A DNA stretch of 64,000 nt from a virus, in the IMG/VR virus record IMGVR_UViG_3300037086_000360, positions 186,001-250,000 of that record; one strand, written 5' to 3'. A program made the translations under genes and the position numbers. The notes under the pieces are model-generated. The model searched no databases and had not been told where the DNA came from. It saw only the letters and a program-made list of their open reading frames with translations. Shown one piece after another: positions 1 through 6,030 of this stretch (position 1 is the stretch's first letter; each line of letters opens with the position of its first letter).

Positions 1-2
1 AG

Positions 3-389
3 CAAGTGATAGTTGTAAGAAAAGATCTCAATATGAGAAAGGGCAAGATGGTAGCTCAAAGTTGTCATGCTTCAATGAAAGTGTTCTTCGATAGAATAAA
101 ATTTGTAACTGATCATGATGGTAGAAAATACTACGAGATTCCATTTATCTCTTCTCAAGTAGATGAATGGATAGGCGGTCTTTTTACTAAGATTGTTGTT
201 TCTGTTGATTCTGAGGAAGAAGTTCTTCAGCTTCAAAAGAAAGCGGATGAAGCAGGTATCATAAACGCAGTAGTGACTGATGCCGGACTCACAGAATTCC
301 ATGGAATTCCAACCATCACTTGTATTTCAATTGGACCAGATGATCCAGAAAAAATTGACAAGATTACTGGAGAACTACCTCTTCTATGA
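3..389 (+). CDS. pth2: Peptidyl-tRNA hydrolase, Pth2 family (5' end outside window)
   Basis: Releases peptides from stalled peptidyl-tRNA in the cytoplasm. The frame is already open at the window edge (codon CAA before GTG at 6), so the true start lies upstream. Family landmarks are in order: VIVVRKDLNMRKGKM at the N-terminus, AQSCHAS with the family's active-site region, KIVVSVDSEEE, VTDAGLTEF and a C-terminal ISIGP plus ITGELPLL. About 127 residues is normal for Pth2. It overlaps the next gene by ATGA and lies just upstream of two permuted tRNA genes. A second, more diverged copy is at 6647. Known: Pth2 is the archaeal/eukaryotic-type enzyme and also occurs in phages. Inferred: it recycles tRNA during infection. 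Confidence 0.85.
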   Translation, partial: QVIVVRKDLNMRKGKMVAQSCHASMKVFFDRIKFVTDHDGRKYYEIPFISSQVDEWIGGLFTKIVVSVDSEEEVLQLQKKADEAGIINAVVTDAGLTEFHGIPTITCISIGPDDPEKIDKITGELPLL

Positions 390-610
390 TAGAAGAAGGG
401 TTGGAATGGCTGTCGCAGACAGATGAAGAAATTGTCGAAGAAGCCAAACGACTTTTATGTCCGTTGCCATTTACTCATTTTAACAATGTAACCGTACTTG
501 ATAAGAAGCACTTTCTTTTTTCTTTTGCCGACAATACATGCCAAATTGCAATTCTCGTAGGGGACATTGTTACGCTTGGACCAAGAATTCCGTTTGCTGA
601 ACGTACATGA
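386..610 (+). CDS. Hypothetical protein, 74 aa
   Basis: Not recognised. It starts with ATG overlapping the stop of the pth2 gene (ATGA), which suggests translational coupling. The N-terminus is acidic and helical (EEGLEWLSQTDEEIVEEAKR) and the C-terminus is beta-rich. No motif, signal peptide or membrane segment is visible. It ends about 20 nt before the conserved leader of the first permuted tRNA. Confidence 0.6.
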   Translation: MIEEGLEWLSQTDEEIVEEAKRLLCPLPFTHFNNVTVLDKKHFLFSFADNTCQIAILVGDIVTLGPRIPFAERT

Positions 611-633
611 AAAAAGAAAATTAAGAAGGGAGA

Positions 634-661
634 TATGCAGCGGTAGATAGAGTTTCATCAA
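634..661 (+). promoter_or_regulatory. Conserved leader of permuted tRNA 1
   Basis: The block TATGCAGCGG (634-643) then AGAGTTTCATCAA (649-661) recurs at 1059-1085 before the second permuted tRNA, with 4-5 nt between the two parts. AGAGTTT can pair with AGACTTT (756-762) downstream of the 5' half, and ATATGC with GCATAT (776-781). It ends directly at the first anticodon base. Inferred to be a processing signal. Confidence 0.6.
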
Positions 662-751
662 CCCAAACCGGAAGTTGCCAGTTCGAATCTGGTCAAGTGA
701 ATGCATCAATAAGTGGTTCACTTGTAGTTCAATTGGATAGAACGCCAGTCG
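662..751 (+). tRNA. Circularly permuted tRNA gene 1 (3' half before 5' half; anticodon CCC, Gly-like)
   Basis: The 3' half (662-701) lies upstream of the 5' half (718-751), separated by 16 nt. Acceptor strands TCACTTG (718-724) and CAAGTGA (694-700) pair perfectly. The T-arm is GCCAG-TTCGAAT-CTGGT (677-693), the D-arm GTTC/GAAC (727-743) with GG in the loop, and the anticodon stem CCAGT/ACCGG with one A-C mismatch. The 3' half is exactly 40 nt, i.e. canonical positions 34-73 of a class I tRNA, and the 5' half supplies positions 1-33. This puts the break at 33/34 and the anticodon at CCC (662-664). Position 33 is then G, not U. No CCA is encoded. A ligation step would be needed to make a mature tRNA; no BHB motif or group I intron is visible. 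Confidence 0.8.
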
Positions 752-775
752 TATTAGACTTTATTTAAAAAATTC

Positions 776-782
776 GCATATT
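776..782 (+). promoter_or_regulatory. GCATANT element for gene 791
   Basis: GCATATT, 8 nt before the AUG at 791, with no Shine-Dalgarno between them, so the transcript is probably leaderless. The same bases can pair with the leader of permuted tRNA 1. Confidence 0.55.
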
Positions 783-790
783 TTCTTTTA

Positions 791-1027
791 ATGGACGAAG
801 CCCTTTGTGCTAAGAATCTAATGCTCGAAAGAGATTGTGCAAAATGTCGCATTGCGAGAGACACTTATCTCGATTTTGTCGATAATTGGAAACAAATCAA
901 TGAAGAGCTTCAGAAGCAAGGATGCATTGGTTCATTTAAATTGAAATCAGATGGGACCGAATATGAGTTTTGGGGTCCGCAAGTTGGAGTTTGTGATCAC
1001 TACATCCCTTTCAAAGGGAAAGAATAA
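791..1027 (+). CDS. Hypothetical Cys-containing protein, 78 aa
   Basis: Not recognised. It has CAKC at residues 17-20 plus Cys6, Cys45 and a C-terminal VCDHY, so metal binding is possible but unproven. It lies between the two permuted tRNA genes. No ribosome binding site precedes the ATG; the GCATATT element 8 nt upstream suggests leaderless expression. No signal peptide or membrane segment is visible. Confidence 0.55.
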   Translation: MDEALCAKNLMLERDCAKCRIARDTYLDFVDNWKQINEELQKQGCIGSFKLKSDGTEYEFWGPQVGVCDHYIPFKGKE

Positions 1028-1058
1028 GTGATTTCGACATAGAATAAAGATAATACAG

Positions 1059-1085
1059 TATGCAGCGGGGTTAGAGTTACATCAA
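1059..1085 (+). promoter_or_regulatory. Conserved leader of permuted tRNA 2
   Basis: TATGCAGCGG (1059-1068) followed by AGAGTTACATCAA (1073-1085), matching the leader at 634-661. AGAGTT pairs with AACTCT (1180-1185), and AGTATGC (1057-1063) pairs with GCATACT (1197-1203). The A-T pair at the variable position of copy 1 is G-C here, a compensatory change. Confidence 0.6.
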
Positions 1086-1172
1086 TAGGAACCGGCGCCG
1101 TAAGGCATGTTGGTTCGAGACCAACCTCACTCAGTAATGGGTGAGTGGTGAAATTGGCAGACACACTGGTAA
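1086..1172 (+). tRNA. Circularly permuted tRNA-Leu(UAG) gene 2
   Basis: The 3' half (1086-1133) precedes the 5' half (1139-1172); only GTAAT separates them. Acceptor GGGTGAG (1139-1145) pairs with CTCACTC (1126-1132) with one G-U pair; the discriminator is A1133. The D-arm GTG-AAATTGGCAGA-CAC is the classic tRNA-Leu pattern. The variable arm is long (CGCC-GTAA-GGCAT), as in class II tRNAs. The T-arm is GTTGG-TTCGAGA-CCAAC and the anticodon stem CTGGT/ACCGG. Splitting at 33/34 gives the loop AATAGGA, anticodon UAG with G37, as expected for Leu; position 33 is A rather than U. CCA is not encoded. The layout matches permuted tRNA 1. Confidence 0.85.
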
Positions 1173-1196
1173 AAGAAAAAACTCTTTCTAGAATTC

Positions 1197-1203
1197 GCAT
1201 ACT
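1197..1203 (+). promoter_or_regulatory. GCATANT element upstream of gene 1243
   Basis: GCATACT, 39 nt before the AUG at 1243. A small GCGG-GAAA-CCGC hairpin and the SD AAAGGAGA lie between, so this transcript has a leader, unlike the close-spaced cases. Confidence 0.45.
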
Positions 1204-1242
1204 ATTTTATAAAGTCGCGGGAAACCGCAAAAGGAGAACAAA

Positions 1243-1509
1243 ATGTTTGACATCGTATTGGCTGCCATTTCAGCAGTCATCGCCGTCGGAGTAATCCAGT
1301 TCCTCAAGAACGTTTGGAAGACGGCTCCTCGCTGGGTATGGCAAGTCGCTCTACCAGTCCTAGTCGTTGCACTAGTATTGGTTCTGTCACTCATTCCGGC
1401 ATGGCTAGTGGTTATGCTTCTTGCTTTGGCTATTGCCCAGCTTGGGTATGAGACCATTGTCAAGTTGCTCATTAGCGTCTACCAGAAGTTTTTCCCACCA
1501 AAGGCCTAA
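1243..1509 (+). CDS. Small integral membrane protein, holin-like
   Basis: 88 residues with a hydrophobic N-terminus (residues 1-22), a short basic/aromatic stretch (KNVWKTAPRWVW) and a long hydrophobic segment (about 33-75) that can form two membrane helices, then a basic C-terminal tail. SD AAAGGAGA precedes the ATG. A strong terminator follows directly, so it is probably a single-gene unit. Size and topology would suit a phage holin, but no family signature is recognised and other small membrane proteins look alike. Confidence 0.65.
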   Translation: MFDIVLAAISAVIAVGVIQFLKNVWKTAPRWVWQVALPVLVVALVLVLSLIPAWLVVMLLALAIAQLGYETIVKLLISVYQKFFPPKA

Positions 1510-1519
1510 ATGATCATTT

Positions 1520-1550
1520 GAACTGGCTCCACACGGAGCCAGTTCTTTTC
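1520..1550 (+). terminator. Rho-independent terminator
   Basis: 11-bp perfect stem GAACTGGCTCC / GGAGCCAGTTC with loop ACAC, followed by TTTTCTCT. It closes the unit of the membrane protein at 1243. Confidence 0.85.
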
Positions 1551-1624
1551 TCTAATAATAGTGCCCTTCAATAAGGTTGTTGAAGGCTCGTTTTATCTCC
1601 AACGTATATCGAAGGAGGTATTAC

Positions 1625-2065
1625 GTGAAAAAAATGTTTTTGTTTTTATTGCTTTTGGTAGCATCTTTTTCTTTACTGATAATGGCCTGTCCAACGACAG
1701 CCACATTAATTTCTGGATTCGTTGTCAGCGGAGCTGCCACGACGAATGGTTTCAGCATAGATTCAACTATTCCAGCCACTATATCCATAGTGGGCCCCCC
1801 AAATCTTTCTTTAAACATTCCATCTCCACCATCAACTTCAGTCTCTTATTCAGTTCCAAATGTTCCGGCCGGAACCTATTCATTCTCCATAAATCTTTCC
1901 ACCGTTGGTACGGTTGGAACTATTGGAGTTAATGAAACCATAGGTGGAGTGCCACAGAGTTATTTTACCGTTTCTCCTGGATCTCCAAATCTTACACTCA
2001 TGTTATCTAGTTTAGTAATAAATTCAAACGAAACAATAAATATAAGTCTGACAAACGCGAGTTAG
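1625..2065 (+). CDS. Putative lipoprotein with repeated Ser/Thr-rich beta segments
   Basis: Start is GTG at 1625, chosen because it sits 5-6 nt after a perfect SD (AAGGAGGT) and gives a clean signal peptide: MKK, a hydrophobic core, then a lipobox-like IMAC. The mature part is low in charge and rich in Ser, Thr, Pro, Gly and Asn, with beta-sandwich-like stretches (NVPAGTYSFSINLS). Inferred to be exported and lipid-anchored, and so to act in or on the host envelope. It has no enzyme motif. A longer reading frame from 1561 in another phase lacks these signals. Confidence 0.7.
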   Translation: MKKMFLFLLLLVASFSLLIMACPTTATLISGFVVSGAATTNGFSIDSTIPATISIVGPPNLSLNIPSPPSTSVSYSVPNVPAGTYSFSINLSTVGTVGTIGVNETIGGVPQSYFTVSPGSPNLTLMLSSLVINSNETINISLTNAS

Positions 2066-2082
2066 GAGACCATAGGCGATTC

Positions 2083-2089
2083 GCATATT
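2083..2089 (+). promoter_or_regulatory. GCATANT element upstream of the HMA-like gene
   Basis: TTCGCATATTTATTTAG; the SD AGGAGG lies about 13 nt further on and the AUG is at 2113, giving a short leader. Confidence 0.5.
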
Positions 2090-2112
2090 TATTTAGTAAA
2101 TAGGAGGCACCT

Positions 2113-2313
2113 ATGAAAAGAGTCCTTATCAACAATATGATGTGCGATAATTGTGTGCATTTTGTCAAAAAGTCTTTGACGAAAGCTGGTGGAAACGTAA
2201 CTGGTGCAGTAGTTGGAGAAGTTTTTGTCGATCGGCTTTCTGATGACCAAATAAGAAAGGCTGTAGAAGAGGACGACATCTACAAGGTCAGGGAGATTCG
2301 TGAGGTCAAGTAA
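2113..2313 (+). CDS. Heavy-metal-associated (HMA/CopZ-like) domain protein
   Basis: 66 residues with the HMA signature near the N-terminus: MMCDNCVHFVKKSL, i.e. MxCxxC followed by a helix, then two beta stretches (VTGAVVGEVFVDRL) and a helix-strand ending. Known: such domains bind soft metals such as Cu(I) or Zn(II) through the two cysteines and act as chaperones. SD AGGAGG precedes the ATG. The phage role is unknown; metal delivery and a purely structural or redox role both remain possible. Confidence 0.65.
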   Translation: MKRVLINNMMCDNCVHFVKKSLTKAGGNVTGAVVGEVFVDRLSDDQIRKAVEEDDIYKVREIREVK

Positions 2314-2327
2314 AGAAAGATAACTAC

Positions 2328-2837
2328 ATGCCATTCAATCGTAAGTGCTCATGGTGTGGGGATCCTCTCACAGAGGATCCCTCTCTTTATCCTGATCAAC
2401 ATATAACTTCACATGGCATTTGTGATAAATGTTCCTTTTATTTAGACGGCGAAAAAGCACGTCTTTCTGAATTTATTTCTTCTTTTGATCACCCAATCCT
2501 CGTAATGGATGCTGAAGTGAGGGCTGCTTTTGCGAACGATTCTCTTTTAAGCCTTCTTGCAAAGAGCTTAGAAAGCGTTGAAGGTAAGCTGGGTGGTGAA
2601 GTGATTGAATGTCAACATTCTCGTTCTCCAGAAAAATGTGGTAGAACTGATCATTGTTCTGGATGTGCGTTGAGAATGGCAGTTACACACACGATGAATA
2701 CTGGTGAACCCCACGAGCATGTTAAATCATTTCATATCATAATGAATTCCGACAATACCACCAAGAAAGTAAATCTTTTCTTTTCTACAGAGAAAATAAA
2801 CAACTATGTTTTGGTAACGATTGAAAAGATAGAATAG
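2328..2837 (+). CDS. Cys-rich zinc-finger / PAS-like sensor protein
   Basis: 169 residues. The N-terminus carries two CxxC pairs (CSWC at 7-10, CDKC at 32-35), a zinc-finger-like arrangement. The rest resembles a PAS fold (HPILVMDAEVRAAFAND) with an inserted Cys cluster, EKCGRTDHCSGCALRMAV, followed by a T-rich helix. This Cys-insert PAS pattern is familiar from delta-proteobacterial signalling proteins, where it may bind a metal or sense redox state. No kinase or output domain is attached. It ends in TAG shortly before the next SD. Confidence 0.55.
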   Translation: MPFNRKCSWCGDPLTEDPSLYPDQHITSHGICDKCSFYLDGEKARLSEFISSFDHPILVMDAEVRAAFANDSLLSLLAKSLESVEGKLGGEVIECQHSRSPEKCGRTDHCSGCALRMAVTHTMNTGEPHEHVKSFHIIMNSDNTTKKVNLFFSTEKINNYVLVTIEKIE

Positions 2838-2848
2838 AAGGAGAAAAT

Positions 2849-3202
2849 ATGAGCACACTTGCGACGAATAATGTTGTGGAGTATCTTGAAAACATTGATG
2901 ATTATGAAGAAATGGAAACCTTGGACTATGCAGATCCAAACAATAATCGAGGGGTTCCATTTCTAGTTGAGCGACACATGTCGATTCCTTGGGCCAAGGC
3001 AGCAAATGCCAAAGAAGGATGGGTTGATGTTTATGTGGCTCTTGGAATTGATACTGGTGGTAGTTTCTTTGTTCCAGCAATCGATGCTGAGAAGAGAGAG
3101 GCGATAATCCATAGAGTCTATGGCAACATCAAGATTTTGAAAGTAGAAGTTCAAGGGCCTCAAACTGCTGGATATGTCAAAAAGACAGCCGCTGTTGCAT
3201 AG
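2849..3202 (+). CDS. Hypothetical protein, 117 aa, ending in amber
   Basis: Not recognised. SD AAGGAGAAAAT precedes the ATG. The N-terminus is acidic (EYLENIDDYEEMETLDY) and the C-terminal half mixes strands and helices. The stop is TAG at 3200-3202, and the next membrane gene (3212) is in the same frame with no other stop between. Amber suppression would therefore append a membrane segment. The final GCA-TAG-T also forms a GCATAGT element. Confidence 0.6.
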   Translation: MSTLATNNVVEYLENIDDYEEMETLDYADPNNNRGVPFLVERHMSIPWAKAANAKEGWVDVYVALGIDTGGSFFVPAIDAEKREAIIHRVYGNIKILKVEVQGPQTAGYVKKTAAVA

Positions 3203-3203
3203 T
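3197..3203 (+). promoter_or_regulatory. GCATANT element for gene 3212
   Basis: GCATAGT overlapping the last Ala codon and amber stop of the upstream gene; 8 nt before AUG 3212, which lacks an SD. Confidence 0.45.
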
Positions 3204-3211
3204 TTTTATTG

Positions 3212-3397
3212 ATGAAGAAAACATTTCTCATTTTGTCGTATGTTGGCGTCCTTGCTTCTCTAGCTCTTTTTATCAGAGCTATGGAAATACATATTGGTCT
3301 TTGGTGGATTCTCGGAGCTGTTCTTGTTTATTCATTATCAGCATCTTATTTGGTAAATCGAATCGCCAAACACTTCATAAAACTGGACTATCAGTAA
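3212..3397 (+). CDS. Small membrane protein
   Basis: 61 residues: basic start (MKK), hydrophobic helix of about 20 residues (TFLILSYVGVLASLALF), short loop, second hydrophobic helix (LWWILGAVLVYSLSASYLV) and a basic tail. ATG at 3212 is preferred over the TTG at 3209. There is no SD; expression is probably leaderless or by readthrough of the upstream amber codon. The stop overlaps the next start (TAATG). Confidence 0.55.
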   Translation: MKKTFLILSYVGVLASLALFIRAMEIHIGLWWILGAVLVYSLSASYLVNRIAKHFIKLDYQ

Positions 3398-3594
3398 TGA
3401 AGAAAAGAAAATCTCGCTACACAGATGCTCCTCCAGACGTCGCTGAAGAGATCAAAAATTCTGTTCCAATTGAAAACGATGGACCAACCCCAAATAAGAT
3501 GAAGGCGATTGTTTGCACCCCTTTTGTCCATTTTCACAAAGATGGGACTGTCACATCGGGGATCCATTTGGGTTATCTGAAGGATGAAAAGTGA
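3397..3594 (+). CDS. Hypothetical protein, 65 aa
   Basis: Not recognised. It starts at ATG 3397 in a TAATG overlap with the upstream membrane gene. The N-terminus is very basic (KKRKSRYTD), followed by a Pro-rich middle and a C-terminal HFHKDGTV stretch. It overlaps the next small gene by GTGA. The arrangement indicates one translationally coupled string from 3212 to 3987. Confidence 0.5.
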   Translation: MKKRKSRYTDAPPDVAEEIKNSVPIENDGPTPNKMKAIVCTPFVHFHKDGTVTSGIHLGYLKDEK

Positions 3595-3749
3595 GTGATA
3601 CAATAAACTGGGAAAAAGAATATAACGATCTTCTAGAAGGTGTTAGAACAACTCTTTCAGCTCTGTGTAGAGATTATCGAAAAAGAGAACCAGAGAAGGG
3701 CTGTAATTATCCAATGTGTCCCTTGTGCCAAAGTTTGAAAAACAAATGA
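3591..3749 (+). CDS. Small zinc-ribbon-like protein, 52 aa
   Basis: GTG start at 3591 overlaps the upstream stop (GTGA). The N-terminal helix (NWEKEYNDLLEGVRTTLSAL) is followed by a Cys-rich tail, GCNYPMCPLCQSL, with a CxxC pair plus two further cysteines, suggesting metal binding. Confidence 0.5.
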   Translation: MSDTINWEKEYNDLLEGVRTTLSALCRDYRKREPEKGCNYPMCPLCQSLKNK

Positions 3750-3756
3750 GGTTTGA

Positions 3757-3987
3757 ATGAAGTGTCCAATCTGTGGGACGAAATTAGTGATTGAAAGATT
3801 CAGTCCGCATGGTCTTAGTTGGGCATATTGTCCGCCGTGGAACTATAGTCATGCCGTTGTTGAATCTAGATTTCGAATCATTGCTGTTTTTTTGCTTTAC
3901 TTGGATTGTCTAGTTCATAGACAGCACCACGTAGATCACATGTTAAAACGCTCTAGAGATTTACTTGAAGGTAAGGAGCATATTTGA
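3757..3987 (+). CDS. Zinc-ribbon-like small protein
   Basis: 76 residues starting MKCPICGTKL, a standard CxxC zinc-ribbon knuckle, with later Cys25 and Cys51. The middle is hydrophobic (FRIIAVFLLYLDCLV). A C-terminal HRQHHVDHM run could add metal ligands. SD GAGGTTTGA lies upstream. Function unknown. It ends just before tRNA-Asn. Confidence 0.5.
   Translation: MKCPICGTKLVIERFSPHGLSWAYCPPWNYSHAVVESRFRIIAVFLLYLDCLVHRQHHVDHMLKRSRDLLEGKEHI
3978..3984 (+). promoter_or_regulatory. GCATANT element before tRNA-Asn
   Basis: GCATATT inside the end of gene 3757, 16 nt before the 5' end of tRNA-Asn. Confidence 0.4.
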
Positions 3988-4000
3988 ATGTGTTTACCAT

Positions 4001-4076
4001 TCCCCTGTAGCTCAGTTGGTAGAGCGGCGCACTGTTAATGCGCATGTTCGGTGTTCGAGTCACCGCCGGGGAGCCA
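4001..4076 (+). tRNA. tRNA-Asn(GUU), CCA encoded
   Basis: Full cloverleaf: acceptor TCCCCTG / CCGGGGA with one T-C mismatch, D-arm GCTC/GAGC, anticodon stem GCGCA/TGCGC with loop CTGTTAA (anticodon GTT, normal U33), T-arm CGGTG-TTCGAGT-CACCG, discriminator G and encoded CCA (4074-4076). It is the only tRNA here with encoded CCA and with a fully standard anticodon loop and T-loop together, perhaps a more recent acquisition. Confidence 0.93.
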
Positions 4077-4095
4077 CTTTCATTTTAAGGATCCT

Positions 4096-4332
4096 ATGAT
4101 GAAAATAAACAAAGCCCTAAATCAGGCCTCCACTAGATCTTCCAAGGCTATTAAAATCAAAGAAATCACAAACTATGTCTACGACAAAATGATGGAAGGT
4201 GAGACGGAACATGATGGAGACTTCTGGGATCAAATCAATACCATCGTAAAAGAAAATTACAACGAAAAGCTAACCAAGAGAGCCTATGTCAGTATAGTAA
4301 AATCAGAGGGCTTTTTCGGAGATGATTTTTGA
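4096..4332 (+). CDS. Hypothetical protein, 78 aa
   Basis: Not recognised. The start at 4096 follows an AAGGA SD; an upstream in-frame start would lie inside tRNA-Asn and is rejected. It is mostly helical and charged (KIKEITNYVYDKMMEGE). The stop overlaps the next start as TTGA, indicating coupled translation. Confidence 0.55.
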   Translation: MMKINKALNQASTRSSKAIKIKEITNYVYDKMMEGETEHDGDFWDQINTIVKENYNEKLTKRAYVSIVKSEGFFGDDF

Positions 4333-4685
4333 AAAAGTTGTCGAAAAGAGAACTTAAATACAGAAGAAATATGAAGAAGGCCGGTTGGAAACTCGATTAT
4401 GATTCCAAGGGAAGCACCACTTGGAGTAAGCCTGTTTCCAGAGCTAATCGCAATGCCATGGCAAAAGCTAGCCTCGAAGGTGAAAAAATCAGAGCCAAGT
4501 TGGCCAAGGAATGGCTTATAAGCTTTTTGGTTTATGTCGGATTTGTCGTTATTTTGAACTTCGTTGTTGCAGACGGAGTTTTTGGAAAGATTCCACTTAG
4601 TTGGCAAATATTTATTGGAGGCCTTTCATTGATCAGCATTATAGGCCAAATCTTTGATCGAAAGAATAAGATTGGACTTTTATAG
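4329..4685 (+). CDS. Basic N-terminus, two-helix membrane protein
   Basis: 118 residues with a TTG start in a TTGA overlap. The first 60 residues are strongly basic (KKLSKRELKYRRNMKK), then come two hydrophobic segments (about 67-86 and 93-108) and a basic tail. This suggests an inner-membrane protein with a nucleic-acid- or lipid-facing cytoplasmic region. No family recognised. Confidence 0.55.
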   Translation: MKKLSKRELKYRRNMKKAGWKLDYDSKGSTTWSKPVSRANRNAMAKASLEGEKIRAKLAKEWLISFLVYVGFVVILNFVVADGVFGKIPLSWQIFIGGLSLISIIGQIFDRKNKIGLL

Positions 4686-4702
4686 TCCTTGAGGAGAAGA
4701 AG

Positions 4703-5068
4703 ATGAAGATAAGAACTGGGTTCGTGTCTAATAGTTCCACTAGTTCATTTATTGCAGTTGGTTTTAAGTTTCCTGAAAAGCCCGCCAAGATTCCAAAGAA
4801 ATACAACGAAATGGTCAGAGTCGATAGAGAGAATGAAGAATATTTCTTCATTTCAGAGATCATCGGCTGGGAATATGGTGAAGAGCATAAGCTTGATGAT
4901 TACCAAAAGAAGTTCGATAAGGCAAAGACTTCTGCTGAAAGGGCCATGGCAGACTTTGATGTCGAGGCCAAGATTGCAGTCTATACAAACATGACTGATA
5001 TGGGTGGAGAATCATGGCTTCAGTATATGGACGAAGAAGACGAGGAAGAGGAAGATGAGATTTCCTAA
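4703..5068 (+). CDS. Phage protein with N-terminal SNSS motif
   Basis: 121 residues opening MKIRTGFVSNSSTSSF. This opening recurs in many small phage proteins of unknown function. The body is helical and charged and the tail very acidic (DEEDEEEEDE). SD GAGGAGAAG precedes the ATG. The C-terminus overlaps the start of the DUF192 gene. Confidence 0.6.
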   Translation: MKIRTGFVSNSSTSSFIAVGFKFPEKPAKIPKKYNEMVRVDRENEEYFFISEIIGWEYGEEHKLDDYQKKFDKAKTSAERAMADFDVEAKIAVYTNMTDMGGESWLQYMDEEDEEEEDEIS

Positions 5069-5450
5069 AAAGGTTGCCTCTCTAGAGAAAATCACCCTCC
5101 TCATCAATGGTCATAAGATTCGCACAGAAGTTGCGCGAACAGACGAAGAAAAAGAACATGGTTTAATGGGAAGAAAAGACTTGGGTCCTCGAGACGCTAT
5201 GCTTTTCATCGAAGATAGTCGTCCGTCTCTCTGGATGAAAGACACTCCCACAGCTCTTTCTGCTGCTTGGGTGTCTGCTAAGGGAAAGATCCTTGGCATT
5301 GTTGATATGGAGCCCCTTTCAGAAGAAATCTATGTTTCACCACTTCATACTCACTTTGCAATTGAAATGCGCCAAGGCGCTTTTGCAGCCCTTGGAATTG
5401 AAAGGGGTGCGATGGTTATTTTTCCACTCGGATTTCAGGTAAAGAAGTAA
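5055..5450 (+). CDS. DUF192 / COG1430 family protein
   Basis: 131 residues. Family landmarks: HGLMGRKDLGPRDAMLFI, the SLWMKDT motif, GKILGIVDMEPL and a C-terminal LGIERGAMVIF. The start at 5055 is preferred because the family core begins soon after and the GAGGAAGAG before it serves as SD; it overlaps the previous gene by 14 nt. Known members are small beta-barrel proteins, often exported in bacteria, without an assigned reaction. There is no signal peptide here, so it acts in the cytoplasm. Confidence 0.75.
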   Translation: MRFPKKVASLEKITLLINGHKIRTEVARTDEEKEHGLMGRKDLGPRDAMLFIEDSRPSLWMKDTPTALSAAWVSAKGKILGIVDMEPLSEEIYVSPLHTHFAIEMRQGAFAALGIERGAMVIFPLGFQVKK

Positions 5451-5662
5451 TGTGCATAGATGGCAAGAAACATTCTTTAATCGAAATCTATAGCTCTGGC
5501 AGTGACGCAGAGGCAGACGTCATAAGATGGTGTTACGAATGTGGAGCAATTGTGGTCGATACCGACTATGATGGAAGAACTAATGCTGGCGCTGTGTTTG
5601 CAATGAGACGCCCTAATAATTTTGTAAAAACGAAAAAGACGGAAACAGGCATTAATAGATAA
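5450..5662 (+). CDS. Hypothetical protein, 70 aa
   Basis: Not recognised. Starts in a TAATG overlap with the DUF192 gene. A short alpha/beta pattern (SLIEIYSSGSDAEADVIRWCYECG) includes a CYEC pair, then strands and a basic tail. Possibly a small metal-binding protein. Confidence 0.5.
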   Translation: MCIDGKKHSLIEIYSSGSDAEADVIRWCYECGAIVVDTDYDGRTNAGAVFAMRRPNNFVKTKKTETGINR

Positions 5663-5679
5663 AAAAGTAGGAGATAAAA

Positions 5680-5910
5680 ATGAGCACGCTTTCAACAGAC
5701 AACATCGAATTAGTAGAAAGATTTCAAAACATGGTTTCGACACAATTGGACCTTATTGAGAGATATTCTCGAAAAGGCAGCTCGGTCGCAGGTCTCAACA
5801 ATAAGCTTGACGTCCAGCTTGGAAATCTGATTGCTGGACTTGGTAGATTTACACGCCATTTCGAGCAGAGCCCCGTGGTTGATGAAAAGAAATCTGCAAA
5901 AAAGTCGTAG
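5680..5910 (+). CDS. Hypothetical helical protein, 76 aa
   Basis: SD AGGAG seven nt before ATG. The N-terminus MSTLSTDNIELVE resembles that of the gene at 2849 (MSTLATNNVVEYLE), hinting at a shared start region. The body is predicted helical and the tail basic. Function unknown. Confidence 0.55.
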   Translation: MSTLSTDNIELVERFQNMVSTQLDLIERYSRKGSSVAGLNNKLDVQLGNLIAGLGRFTRHFEQSPVVDEKKSAKKS

Positions 5911-5915
5911 ATCTT

Positions 5916-5922
5916 GCATACT
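5916..5922 (+). promoter_or_regulatory. GCATANT element for the 6118 gene leader
   Basis: TTGCATACTTCT, about 195 nt before the AUG at 6118. The transcript would carry a long untranslated leader that includes the hairpin at 6031-6069. Confidence 0.45.
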
Positions 5923-6030
5923 TCTATTCGAAAGGCAAAGATAAGAACGATGTCGTAGATTTCTTCTTCTACTACTAACTCTCGCCACTCAATTCTAAAT
6001 CACAACACAGAACCGATTTTCTCACAAACC

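Noticed and set aside
662-1133. Two ordinary broken tRNAs, or one split tRNA using the 5' half at 718 and the 3' half at 1086
   Set aside because: Acceptor strands pair only within each locus (TCACTTG does not pair with CTCACTC), and class I/II variable arms match their own halves.
631-1204. Group I or group II intron (permuted intron-exon) around the permuted tRNAs
   Set aside because: Only about 30-40 nt flank each side before coding genes begin; the conserved P/Q/R/S core of group I introns and a domain V hairpin are absent.
1561-1932. 123-codon frame at the lipoprotein locus
   Set aside because: No SD or signal peptide; the overlapping frame from GTG 1625 has both.
4051-4095. Upstream start of the gene at 4096
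   Set aside because: It lies within tRNA-Asn; ATG 4096 has its own SD.
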